From positions 5,512,514 to 5,576,513 of the forward strand of contig NC_018396.1 of assembly GCF_000208865.1 (NCBI RefSeq): a DNA stretch of 64,000 nt, in the 5' to 3' direction. Shown in pieces: positions 1 to 12,711 of this stretch (positions within the stretch are counted from its first letter, which is position 1; every line of letters begins with the position of its first letter). The notes below the pieces were generated by a model. That model did no database searches. It saw only the letters and a list, made by a program, of their open reading frames with translations, and was not told where the DNA came from. The translations under genes were made by a program, and so were the position numbers. This stretch comes from Neospora caninum Liverpool. Its lineage: Eukaryota; Apicomplexa; Conoidasida; Eucoccidiorida; Sarcocystidae.

Positions 1-5
1 CTGTG

Positions 6-3000
6 TCACTGCGGGTTTCTCTGCGCTCCGGTTCCACTGCTGCTGCCAGTTCCACCGATCTCCCCTGACGGCGCTCCATTTCCAGCAGAGCTGGACTGCG
101 CTGCGGTTCCGCCCGCGACTGTGGAGCTCGAGTACGATGAGACCCCGACCACGTGTTGAGCGGCAGCAAGCTCTGCATGCAGGCGAATTAGGAATGCCTC
201 GAGCTTCTCGAAACTCCACCTGTCGCTCGGAAGGAAGGCCAACGTGTGTCTGAGCATGGTTTTCAGGTACCCCCGCCAGGGTTCGGTGGCGAAGACACCC
301 TGGGCAGGAAGCAGAACATCGGGGTGCAAGTTTTTCCCTCCTAGAAGAACGTTTGGGCTGTCTGTACACCCCCACTCACAAAGCGCGTCTAGGGCAGCAA
401 CTTCGTCTCGACTCACAACCTGCAAGAGATTGGGGCCTCCAAACAGCTGGCCGATGACGAGCCCTGTACTGAACACGACGCTGCTTTCACTCAGCAGAAC
501 TTCCCAGTAGCTGCTAGCTGCTTTAGACGCCCCTCCTCCACACGACCCATGGCCGCCTGCATCACCCTTTCCGGCCCCCTCAGGGGTTCCACAGTCTTTC
601 TTTCCTTTCGTTCCGCGCGCCTCCTCCTCTTTCCCCGCTCCAGAGTCTTTCCCGCCCCCATTTTCGGAAGCAGAGCCCGCAGGTGGAGAAGTCGCAGAGA
701 TTTTCTTGAGGTACCCGTTTCGGATCCACGACTGCCACCGACAGTCGAGGCGCTGCTTTTTCGCCACCAGCATCTCCTCGGGTGTGATTTTCTGGCCGTA
801 CCAAACTTTGCGGAATGCCGAGCTCTTGCTCCCAGCCGCCAGCAGGAACACCAGGATTGCACACTCGGGCGAACAGTAACCCTGCAGAGAGCAAAAAAAA
901 CAGGGGAGAGAAACGGTAAATAGAGAGGAGGGTTCTACAGGCTGTATAATATATATGTGAACATGCGAGTCTGGCTTTCCTTACACCGGCTATTCCGGTG
1001 TTCGAGTGTTCTCCATTCTCGTCTGACCCTTGTGGTGATTCAGTCGTGACTCAGTCCACAACTACTCCGAAGACGAGAATAGCTGTAATGCTCGCTATTT
1101 TTGGTCTTCTTCTATCACTCTAGGTTCGCCTTTCTTTTATGCGGTGGCCCAATGCATCAGGAATGATAAACGGTCGGCCGAGGGGCACGGAACGTTGCGC
1201 TAGTCACATAGAGTTGAGCGTAGGAGTCAGGAGCCATGCCTTCAACATAGACGCTCTGGTTTGTTTCTCCAAGTTTCCCGCGGCCGCCATGCAGACCCGC
1301 CGCCTTTGTCTCCCTCCGGTTTTTTGCAACTTCGCACTCAACTCCTGGGGGGGGGTGAATTTTTCTTTGCAGAGAAAGTTCTTTTCAGTGAGATGCTATT
1401 GCCTTTCTGACGCAGAGAATTCCTTCCCAGCTTTTCTTCTGTTATTCGTGGATTTCGTTTTCCCGTCAACGTCGTCCCGGTGTACCCTTTGGGGATTTGC
1501 TTCAGCAACCGTTCTGCCTACCTTCGTGCAGATGATGTACGAGGGTGACACTCCGGGCTGGTGACGCGTAGGGAACGAGAAGTTTGGACCTGGAAGAGCA
1601 TCTCCGAGATCGATGATGACGCACCGGAGACAGTGTAGTTGTTGTGTGGACACGCTCCTAGTGAGTTCGACAAGGACATTCCCCGGCTTCGTATCCCAGT
1701 TTATGATGGGTTTTTCAAGAGCAGAGGGCGACGCGAGTAGTGCCTGAGCCCGTACAAGCTTGATTGCAATCTCGACAGCGAGAAGCGCTGCACTCTTCTT
1801 TGTAGGCACGCGCATTTGTTGTAGAATCTGTGTTAGAGAGCGACCCTCAATTCTCTCCATACTCACTCCCAGAACCCGCGTTCCGTCTTTCTTGATGCCT
1901 CTGCTTGTCCACAGATATCGTGGGATGGGCAGCAGAGGAAGCTGGACGCCTGGAGAAGCGGTCGAAGACCCCCCTGAACTGCGACTGCTCCCTCCCTTCT
2001 GGGGTGCAAGGGTGCCTTGGTTAGAGAGCATGCGGTCCAGCTGCTGTACGTACACCTCCGGATGGTGAAGAGGCTGGGGCTGTTGCTGAAGTTGGAGAAG
2101 CAAAAGGCGTTGCTGCGCTGTCAGCCGCGAACTGTTCGGTCCTTGCGCGGCAGCGGCTGCCCGGGATCTCCACAGTTGGAGGCACAGACTTCTCAGCTGT
2201 TTTCCCTCCTGCAGTACAGAGTGCGTCTTGTACTTCAGTTTTGACGCATCGCAGCCATCGATCTCGAGAAGTTTGATCGCAAAACGCTTTCCAATGCCTA
2301 CAATAGATGTATGCAGATTCGCAAGAGCTAATCCGTCATCAACAATTGCAGCCTCTTCCTCTTCCGCCGCCGTGCTCGTTGAATTGCATGGCTTCTTTCC
2401 ATTCGTTTCGCCTTTCTGCGCCTGAGAAGATCCAGAACTTCCCGCAGGGTTCTCTTTGACTTGAGCGGCTGCTACGGCAGCGGCTGCTTGTTCTTGTTGC
2501 GCAACCACACCGATGGCCTCCCCTTCCCAAACATCGAACTGGCAATGGCATTTTGCGCTCAATTTCCGGTGTAGCCGCACGAGCAGCCCCCCGAACTGGA
2601 TGTCATATTCTTCTTTTTCACAGTCGCCAGCTCCTCCACTTGTCACCTTCGAGCCACGCTGAAGCTGGATCTCGTCTGAGGAACGCTGAGAGACCGTTTG
2701 AATGATGCCGGGGAGAACGCCTGGCTGAGGCGCTTGCACGGGTGGCGCACTTATGTCCTGAAGACCAGCCGAGAGGTGAGAAGATAGTTTTGTGAGAGAG
2801 AATGCAGTTCCGCCGCCGGCTCTGCCATCACGGCTGCATGCGTAGCCTCCCTGTGGAGGAGACGGGCGCACATAAGAGTTGACCTGGCTATTACTCCTAT
2901 GACTACGCCGGAAAGGGAGCGTTTTGCTTCCGCTAATCTTCTCGGACTGGGAAGCTGGAGATCCTGGCTTCCCTTCTTCGACATCCACCCCTCCAGTAAG

Positions 3001-6000
3001 CCCTGACGTTATGCTGAGGCCGCCTCCCGGCTGCCGAATGAGGCCAGCTTTTTTTCCCCCGAAAGAGCTAGGCTTGCTGCCGTCTCCTTGCTCTAGCAGA
3101 GAAGAGTCTCCTGAATGGGGAAAGTTCAACAAAACAGGCAATCCTGGGGTTTTCTCGTCTGCCAGGATACAGTCTTTGGACGAGGAAGAAGAGCCGAGGA
3201 GGGAACCTGCGGCTGCTGCTGCCCGGGCAGCAGCAGCCGCCTTCTTGTTCTGCTCATCTCCAGCGGCTAAGGCTGCCTCGTACTCAGCAATAGCTGTCGC
3301 TTGGTATTCGTGGAGATCCGAATTCGAGGGGGCCGTGTGGTATCTTCGTTGGCCTCTACGAGTCTCGACTGACAGAGAGGCGCTTGGATTTCTGCCACCA
3401 TCAGAAACATGGTTTTCTTCTTTTTCTGGTTGACTGCCCTCTTTTTGAATGTCCCATTCTTCGTCGTTTTTGTCTCGAGAAAGCACAGAGCGCTGTGTGG
3501 AAGCAAGACCACCGGAGACACGTGCGTCATCCTTCCCACTCCAAACACCTGCACGCGTAGAGTGTACTGACACCTGAGAGGTGCGGACACACGACGAAAG
3601 CGGTGGTGACTTGTCTTCTTCTGAGTTATTTCCCCAGTTAGACTCTGTGGCAGCTCGAGTCTTCCCCGAGGAGAGCGAAGCTGGATGAAGAGACACACTT
3701 TCAATCACTTTCTGCGATCCCGTCTGTGAGACAGCTAGTGGTTCGCAGGACCCAGACATAGGTCCCGCTCCCGTGTTACCAATATCATGTGGAAGATGGT
3801 CATCTGCTGAGGTTGCTGGACCTTGGGTCGGACACGACGGGGGAAGAACAGCTTGACGAGGAGTGCCCGAATCTGGGAGGGTGGTGCCTTTGCTGTCGTG
3901 GTGGTGAGAATGACGTCGAGGACGGAGGACACGAGCTAAGGAGGAAAACCCGACATAGGTAGACGTGAAAGAGGATGCTCCTCCCCCAACAGTTCTACTC
4001 TTTTTTCCAGCTGCCACACAGCCAATACCACTACTCGAAAGAACGACGCCAGCTCCATCTTTGCTTCCAGGCTGTGTATATACGCTCCCTGAAGAGGAAG
4101 TACGGGACGAATTCCCGGATTTTGAAGGACTTGGGTCAGGGCCTGAAAAATCGCCCGACGCTCCACTTCTTGCATTTCCACCATGACTCGCTGTGCCGCC
4201 ACTCTTGAAAGAGGCCGTGGTGCTTCCGCTGCTCGAGGCGCTCGAGTTTCCACTGCCTCTGGCCAGCGACTTAAGCAGAGACGAAGGTGTCCACAAACTC
4301 GCTTTCTTGTTTCCCGCGCAATTTCCTTCCTGGGCTCCTCCCCCGGAAGGCGAACGGGACGCCGCAACCCCCGGCGACGACAGCGAGGGAGGCACCATAG
4401 CCGTCGCTGCTGTGCCCGATAAGAGGAAAGGGCGTCCGCTCCTTTCCGTCGGATGGCCAGCGCGAAGGGTAGCTGAGAGAACTGGGGCTCTTCCGGCCCG
4501 AGACACCCCTCCACCCAGCATATAGCACGTACTACTGTGAGGGCGTGCAGGCAAGGATGAGTGGTGAGCGATCCGCCCGTTCGTCGGGCTCGAAGGCGTG
4601 TGCGGCGGCGACGCTGCAGGACAAAGAAGAGAGCGCAACGAAGTGCGGTACGGGGGCGGTAATAGCGGCACGTCGTCAGCAAGGGACCGGGAGCTCTCCT
4701 TTGGTCATTCACACGACAAAATACAAATTGAGCGGCAAATAATGCGGAGAGGGTGCGCTACTGGCGACTCTCTGAGGGTGTGCCTCAGCACCCTGCCCTC
4801 CCGTTTTCTCCCGCCTCCCTGCAAATAGTTTAGGGAGCTCCTTCTGGCTTTGATGGAAAGAAACACACTAACTTACAGCTTCTCTTCACACGGCTCATGA
4901 TGAAGAGCCGACTATCCGGGTCCTCATCTTCTCTCGCTGCTTCATCTTCTTCTCGACTGGTGGATTCTTCCACGAAGGCTTCGCCTTCCGCTGAGGCGTC
5001 GACCTCTTCGTCTTCATCGTCTTCTCCATGTAGCAGGCGCGTGTCGAAGAGTGCCGGATCCCTTCCAGAAGCGCTTCTTCTCACGCCTTCGCAACGTCTC
5101 TCTATCTTCGTTTCTTCTTTTTCGTGCCCGCCGGCGGCAGTTTGCGGACAACAGCTGCAGCTGCCTAGAGGGCGACACGCGCACCAACTATTCCTCCTTC
5201 CAAAAACTTCCCCAGCCCGTCCTACTTTTTGGTGACGCTGAAGAAGAGTTTGGTGCAGAAGAATCTGTTGTTGCTGTTGGGCTTTCAAGGATTTGCATGC
5301 GCTCGACGGTGCCCCAACAAGACTGCGCCAGTCTTCGTAGCCATATATATGACTGCACTGCGCGGGCGAGTACGCGTCACCAACCAGGTGAAAGCCTTTT
5401 GCGTTTCGTGGAAAAGTGTTCTGCATCTCGCTTTCGGACCGGAAGTCTCCTTGAACGTTTCTCCCATCACCTTCAGCGTCCACTCTCTTCTCAAGTCCCC
5501 AAAACAGACAAGGCGCGAAACGCTCGGACCCTCTCCTGCCGCCGTTCGTAGCCGCGGTCAAAGCGGCTGCGTAGCTCACACCACTACTGCGTCGGGAACC
5601 ACTTCTGCTCGGACGCCGAAAAGCTTCGGACGAAGGCAGTGCCCCAGCGGTGTGTAAACGGTAGGACATCCCCTTCGAACCCCCTGCGTCCTCATCGTCC
5701 GGACTCCCTCCAGCTCCTTCCTCGTAAGACGCAGCAGCCGCTGCCGCTGCTGCTGCGGCTGCCGCTTTAGGGGCGCACCAGTAACTGACGGAAGGGTGGG
5801 AACTGTGGAAGTAGCAGGACATGTTTGTGTGGGCGTCGGGAAGGAAAGCGAAGTCTCCCTTGCTGAAGGCGTCGCTGGGCGGTACGAGGCTACTGCCAGC
5901 GGCAAATCCGCCACTGGTTGCATCGAAGGACATGGTCAGTTGTCCACTGGCGAAGTCGAGCAACGCGCCTCCGTCCCCGCCAAAGTGCGGCCCAGTCATG

Positions 6001-7163
6001 CCGAGCCCAGCCCCTGGGAAGATTCTTCGGGGACCTTCGTCGTCACACCACTCATCCGCGACACTGAAGCGTACGCGCCGTAGGGGATCTCCAGAGGTCA
6101 CATCATCTATGGTTCCTGCAGCTTCTTGCAGCAGTTTCTGATGCACTGCGCTACACGTTTTGCTACGGCCTCTCCTGCGATTCGCATTCTGAGCAATGCT
6201 CTGACAGCTGAAAGGTCCCTCGCCGTCTTTCGATTCACCGGTCGATCCCATGCTGCCTTCACCTGTTCCCGTGTGCACCACCGCGGCCACTGCAGCTGCT
6301 GGCGACGTGAATACGCAACCGGAACCCTCGTCTGCGGTCATCATGTTGCTGCTGCTACTGTTTCCACTGTAGTAGCTGGTTGTTGCGGTTGTTCCTCCGC
6401 CGCCTCCTGTTGAGTTACCCACCGACGAGGGGGCGGCAGTGTTAGGAGCAGGTGCGTCCCCCGGAAGACGAAAGAGGGGAAGTGTGTGAAGTCGGTTGCC
6501 ATCCTTGTCCGGCGCAGCCCCAGAACTGGGGTGTTTAAGGTAATGCACGAAAGAGCCAGTGGGTTCTATCCACTGCTCTCCCCCTTCATGACGCGGTCGC
6601 CAACTCTTCGGGCCAGCATTCGCACCGGAAAGGTCGCCAGTCAGAGAGTTCATGTCCGGAAAAACACCTCGAACGTCGGATACGTACCGCTGGCCTGGAG
6701 ACGATCCTTCCGGCTCAGGCGGGCGCCCTGGGGTGGGAAACGGTTGCCGATGGAACGCGGCAGCAGCCTGACGAGAGAGACAACACGAACGAAGAGTGGC
6801 TGCAGCCGAGCCGGTAGTTTCGTCGGGCATAGCCTCACTGTTGCTGCCGTTGCCTTTGCTGCTCGGCCGTCGGACTGGTTTGCGAATGTAACTATCACTG
6901 TGGCGTCGCGGATGAGCATACGAAGAACTCGCTTCGCGGTTAGCAAAGACGTCGACTGGTGGCGGATCCTCACTTCCAGTTGCCCGACGACTGGAATGAA
7001 GCGCCGGAGAAGGAGGCGACAGCGGCGCTAACTTTACAAGGAGTGGACGGGACGGCAACTGAGGCAGAGGGGAAGAAGGCGGCGTGAGGTTAGACAGGGG
7101 GGGAGAGCGAGAAACGTTTGGGTTTAGAGGGGTCGAGAGGACAGAGGAAGGCGAGTCAGACAT
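6..7163 (-). CDS. Large divergent serine/threonine protein kinase, 3 exons
   Basis: Coding exons are 7163-4877, 4613-1522 and 881-6; the donors are GTAAGT and GTAGGC, both acceptors are CTGCAG, and the phases agree, giving 2,084 residues and a TGA stop. The ATG at 7163 sits in AAAAATG, the usual context in this group. Residues 1 to about 1,450 are Ser/Gly/Ala-rich and look disordered, with a poly-Ala run of about 13. The kinase domain is C-terminal: an ATP-anchoring FAIK (Lys near 1543), a catalytic loop NWDTKPGNVL (near 1734), DLG instead of DFG (near 1764), and an activation-segment end GYCSPE that is rebuilt exactly across the last intron. Low-complexity inserts interrupt the N-lobe. No GxGxxG loop is visible. 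Lys, catalytic Asp, Asn and metal-binding Asp are all present, so activity is likely; substrate unknown. I see no signal peptide, so it is probably not a secreted rhoptry kinase. The domain call is firm; the family within kinases is not. Confidence 0.85.
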
Positions 7164-10100
7164 TTTTGCAATACTCCTTTTCTCTAAACATGCGAACTGC
7201 GCTGGTCCACGTCAGAACCGGCTGGGCACTGGAGCCTTTGATGACTCGTTTTAGAAGATCGAACAAATGTCCGAGATCGTTCACATAGTCAGTATACTTC
7301 CACTCTATGCAACTGCATGTCGACGTGGGTAGTAAGTGGTCAATTTCTTCAACGCAAACCTGCTTGGGTGCAAAACAGATCCTCCGTTGTATTCAAGCTC
7401 GACACGGTTCGGGCTCCACGAGCGTATATGCCTTGATTCACAACGGGAAATTTTACCGTTCACAGGGAGAAAGGCGTGATTCATCAAGTGATGGAACGTG
7501 TTACTGGGATCTGCATATACTTCTGGGGATCCGAGCCGTTTTTGGAACCAACTCGCAGAGAAATATTTTTGTTGACACGGGTGTGTTGCACACAAGGATA
7601 CTCCACAGTCCCCAGTTTTCCCTCCAGGCGCGACTTTTTCAACTCCCCCAAAAATTCACAAAAAAACGGAAACCTTTCTTCGGCATTTCAGCGCACCCAT
7701 ATATTCCAACTGTTGGGTCGCACGATAAACGAAGGCTGAACGCGTGATTTGTGAAGGCTTGATTACCGCAACGGTCATTATAGCAGGAAGAGAATTGTGG
7801 ACATTCACTTGCGGAACAAAACTTATCACACCTGCTGCTACTTGATTCCCGCCGATCACTACTTTCGGGCGATAACACTTGAACTCGAAAAAAAAAACAG
7901 AAAAGAACTGGCGACAAAGATGTAACAGTCCCAACCCACAGCGTTAGGTTGTCATGTTCTGTTGCGTCAAACCGTGCCGTAGAGAACAGAAAATCACATT
8001 GACGTCTTTCGTTACTGTTGGCGTGGAGTTGCAGTCTAACAGGGTTCATCACCTTCTAAAATAGGAATCATGGATGAGAAAAAAAGGCAAATCAAGCAGT
8101 CACATGAGCACTTGGAACTTGGGTACATGTACAGGTGCGTCCAATGAACTGATGGATCAGACACCCGGGTCGAGAGATTAAAAAGGAAAACTATAACGTA
8201 TGCTATTCCCTATGTGGCTCTTCCGCTTCTGCGATTACCTCCTGACTCATGTCCAGGTGGACGAGGACTTTTCAGGAGCACACCGACTTTCGATTCACGT
8301 GTGCCAGCAAAAGGATATTGTGCCTCTGACTACTGAAACTTCCACTCGTGTTCTGAGCTTCTACCGGCACACGGTTGTGCTTATCATCTCTGCATGATTG
8401 CTTCCCATAGCTCTCACTGCCATGGGGGGCACTCAAACGCAGAAGGGGTAAAGCGCTGAGCACGAGCAAAAAGCTCGTTTAATCTGGAAAACATGAAAGA
8501 TAGGCAACAATCGAAACCATGTTTCACAAGGAAGATGAAAAAAAGCACTTAACACTGTTCACTTCACGGACATCAGAAAAAGGAGCAACCACTTCGAAGA
8601 ACGCACACAAATACGTGTAGCGCAGTAGTCTGATCTGTTCAACCGCTAGGAAAAAAACTGAGGCTTTTGGACGGACAGGATAAGCAGAGTGGGGGAGCGT
8701 GGGAGCACACTCCGGTTGAGTCTCATATGTCTTGCTTTTTGTCGTAGATGGGAAGAAGATTTATTCTTTTTGATCCCTCTGCCGCATAAAGTTAGGAAAT
8801 ACCTTCCTGTGTGCACATCTTCTGCCTTCACACCCTTCTTCCCCGCATGTTACTGGAAAAAGAAAAAATCGAGAGAATCTCCTCGATCTTTCTGTGCCAG
8901 CAGAACTTTGAGGAGTGAGACATTAACGGTGTTCCATACAGTGTCGAGTAACGCCGAGGAAGAGCGATACCCACAGTGGTATAGGCAGATTCGTCAAGGG
9001 TTCTCTCGTGGGATCAGCATTTCTTCCGAAGGCAGCAGCAGTTTCTTTTCCGAGAACATCCGTTGATGACGGTGTGGTGAAAAGAGAACGAAAACGTATA
9101 AGCAACTACAAAGAACCTGTGTCTCGCCCATTGGGAATACCGTTCCTTGAGATACGGACAAACGAAATCAGAAAAATGTTCTCTCCGAGGTTCTTTTTCC
9201 GCCACTAAACAATGCGCCAGCACGTTTAGATTCCGCACTCTTCCGGGCCGTGGCCTCACTTCCGAGGTCCCATTCTGGCGGACCCCCGTTACCACTGTGC
9301 TTTTTCCTCCTTGTAATTAGTCACACGCACGCGAAAGTCACTTCACTTTGGAAGTGAGCTACAGCTCGGAGTTCCTTGTGCACTGGAAAGAATCACGACG
9401 AGAGAACACCACAGGAGAATTGCGAGGTTTTCCCGCTTCGTTGAAACACACCGGGCCACCGCGGAAGGTCTGTACGAGTTGCGGGTCTCTGCTTGATGAC
9501 CGCACCTAAACCATGAGGGAAACAGCCCCAACACTGTATGGGGCCTTCGGTGTTCTGGCTTTTTGCTGCATGAGGGGCTGCTTCTGGTTCTCTTTTCCCA
9601 CAGAAGGATCGCGTGATGCGACGAAGCTTGTCATGTTTTGATCTGTTTGTCTGGAGCTTCTTCCCCAGCGACGGCAAGCGAGAAAACGTTTTTCAAGGAC
9701 AGAAGATTGTATTGGTGTATCTAGTGTAGTCATGGCTTCACGTACGGGCTGAAGAGCAGGCATAGTAGCGTATGACTGTGGGCATATAAGCGTTGAATGG
9801 ACAGGGGCACTACCGACCGTTGCAGGCGTCGATTACCTCTAGCTGACAGTTTGCAACCTTACCGTCTGCAGAGATGGACTGCTCACACAAGCAGCGCCTC
9901 CAGTTGTTCATAGTCAGAGGTGGAGGGCAGTGATACCCGAACAAATTAGCTTCGGGGCATGTATGAGAAAAGTCAACTGCACCGGCTGATCAGACGCTTG
10001 TTCTTACAGTCCAAGGATATGCATTGACTTTTAGAGGGAAGTACAAGGTATATCCGTTTCGCTTCTCGACGATGGCTGGCGTGACCTCAAGGGGGGCGAT

Positions 10101-12711
10101 GTACCCAGCTGTGGCACCGGAGGGTTTGCCAGTTCAACTGTGAATCTCCTTTTTGCTGCAAGAGTTTTCCAGATTCTGCGAAGCCACTGGAAAGCAGTGA
10201 AGAGTACACAGGCGGCATTCTCCTCATCGGTGAACTGAAGCCGTGCAAATAATGTATCTTGCCAGTATGGCTCCTTTCCTCGCCAGGAACCGATCTATAG
10301 GTAGCCGGTCCAATTTGGGGAATACTGTAGAAATAATGGTTCCCGGCTTAATACGGAGGCCAAATGAAGTACCACGCCACTCATACGTGACTGCTGCCAG
10401 TCTTTTCCATTGTGGTTTTTGAAGTGCCTCGAGCCCCCGCGTACCTGTGGAGATGTGACTGCAAGTGGGAGGATCCTTGAGCTCCCTCGCGTGGAAACCC
10501 CAACGCCTGTCTGTATTCACCTCATTATCACAGCGGACAGATTGGGCAACGCGGGCGAGTGACGTTGACAGGACACAAGCTATATCTCTGGGGCTCCAGA
10601 AAGAATCCCTGACATGAAATTATACTTGGTGAGTCAATGCACACTCTCAGTTTATGACCTTGCTCAGAGCACTGAGGGGCACGAGCAATTTCTGGCAACC
10701 GTCACAATGTATCTGTGGTTTCCTACCGCGGGACTTGCATCCACGAAGCGAGTTGAGTAAGATTGATGACGTTCAGCATCCCTCTGACAATGATCCAAAG
10801 CGATGTCAGCATAGTGGAATATTTGATTCGGTGTTAGTTGCAACTGTTTCTCAAGGACATGTTACGCTCCACCAGAACAGAAGCTGGTCGCCCCCAGTAA
10901 AACCCGCCCACTACATGATGCGTACCAGGAACTTTCCCACAGTGAAGTGCGTTCGCTGCGCCAGTTCCGGTAATGTCTCTTGCAAGTGGGGGGATAGAAC
11001 GTTTCGATGTGAAAAGATGCAGCAGCAGCAGCAAGGGAGCTAACCCACATCGCTCTCAAATCGCTCTGAACGAGGACTTTGCCTTGATTTAGTGTTTCGG
11101 AATACTGTCGGTGGTTGGCGAAAGCCGCGGACATTTCGAGCTCTTTCGCCACGTCACCAGGGTGAATGGGGCCGATTGAGCGCACTTGGCAGTGCTTTTG
11201 TCAGTTAGCACACGAGGAGCATCGAAGGCTGTAAACCGGGGAGACCGATAGTCCGTCTCCGTCACCTTTCGCACTTTACAGTTTCAGAAAAGTCTGACAT
11301 CAGACAGTGCACTTCTTTGCTGGAGAATACACGCCGTTGGACACAGAATGCGTTTCGCTATATTACAGCTCTTCTGAAGAATCGTTTTGCGCTACCACGT
11401 TATTTGGTGTCTGTGACTAACGGTCTCGTGAGAAGGAAAAAATTGTCCGAGAGCAGCAGCTGTCAGGGTAGGCCACGGTGCTTTGTTAATATTCGTCTTC
11501 CCTTATTAGTCTAGGTTTATTATCTGAGATTTGAGTTTGAAACACCCGAATGTGTGCACGGCAAGCGGACCCGCCGCTCCCGCTCCACTCGAAACAACGC
11601 ATGAAAGAAGATGAGATGTGCTGAAAGAGCCATCGGGAAAGACTTTTTCAAGAGTTCTCGACATAAGACATTTCTTCGCAGAGCTGGCTTCTCTCTGAAA
11701 TCCCCTACAAATAAAATGTCTCCAAACACCCTCTTTCACCCTGGTGTTAACGCTAGCAGTTTGGTTTCGACCTTGCTATTTGCTCTGTACGGAGGTGAAC
11801 CCGCTTCTGCCTGTGCTTCCTACAAAAAATCAGAAATGCGTCCCACGATATCATCTCTATAAGCCGCAGCGAACCCCTTATGCGCGCTTTTTTCTACACA
11901 TACGTACATAGGGGAATTGAACTGACTGCTGCCCAAGGGAAAACGTCAGCTGTCAAACAAAAAAAGCAATAATTACGGTTCTTGTAGTCTTGAGAAAAAC
12001 AGGACCAACAAGTAGACAGCCACCGTATCAGTGGGCGCTGCAGCGTTTTTGTCAAGGTAACATTTCGAGATTTCTTTCTGCTTGCCTCTCCGTAAGCGAG
12101 CTCAAAAACCATACAAAACCCGAAGCTGCGGACAACGTAAAACGCACTCCGCCTGCACTATTCACCAGGCTATGTCCCCGCACGATGAATTCGCTTCGTT
12201 CGCTAGCCACACCATCTCGACACACCTCACTGCCTTCACTTGTGTTCCCGTCGTGTGCTGTCTCCACTTAGTCTAACGATCTCTGAAGCGGTCCCTTGTT
12301 CACGCGAAAAACGCTCAATTTGACCTTTCCCCCCGATTCTCCTTTCCCCTGTTCCGGAGAAAGAGCTTTCCTTGTCCTTTGCTGACACCGGGACCATCTT
12401 GAATCTCCTGGTCCCACAGTACCAGCACATAATAGCAGAACACTAGTCCTTCTCGCTTACACTCCCCCGCCCACCCCTGGCCGACTTACCAACCGAAGAT
12501 ACTGCCTGCTGGACCCTCCTCCCCATCTGTTCTTTTCCTGCTTTGTTGAACCGCGGCTGTCTGTTGACACTTTCAACCAAAAAGCCGCTCCTTCTGTCAC
12601 TCGAGAGAAAGGAGGAGTGCCGTAGGACGATGTTTCACGAGACAAGAAACGGAAGAGAAAAGCGGGCCGGTTTTTGCCGCTGCTTTTGATCACACATCCC
12701 CGTCGCCTGTC
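7164..12711. other. Intergenic, no gene recognised
   Basis: This 5.5-kb stretch lies between the 5' end of the kinase gene and the stop of the SANT-domain gene, both on the minus strand. It should hold the kinase promoter and 5' leader and the SANT gene's 3' UTR. Open frames here are short, start at non-ATG codons or have unbiased composition, and none shows a recognisable domain. No tRNA or rRNA was recognised by eye. Confidence 0.5.

Noticed and set aside
3267..3704. Minus-strand frame with hydrophobic and Arg-rich segments inside the kinase gene
   Set aside because: It lies fully within kinase exon 2 in another frame.
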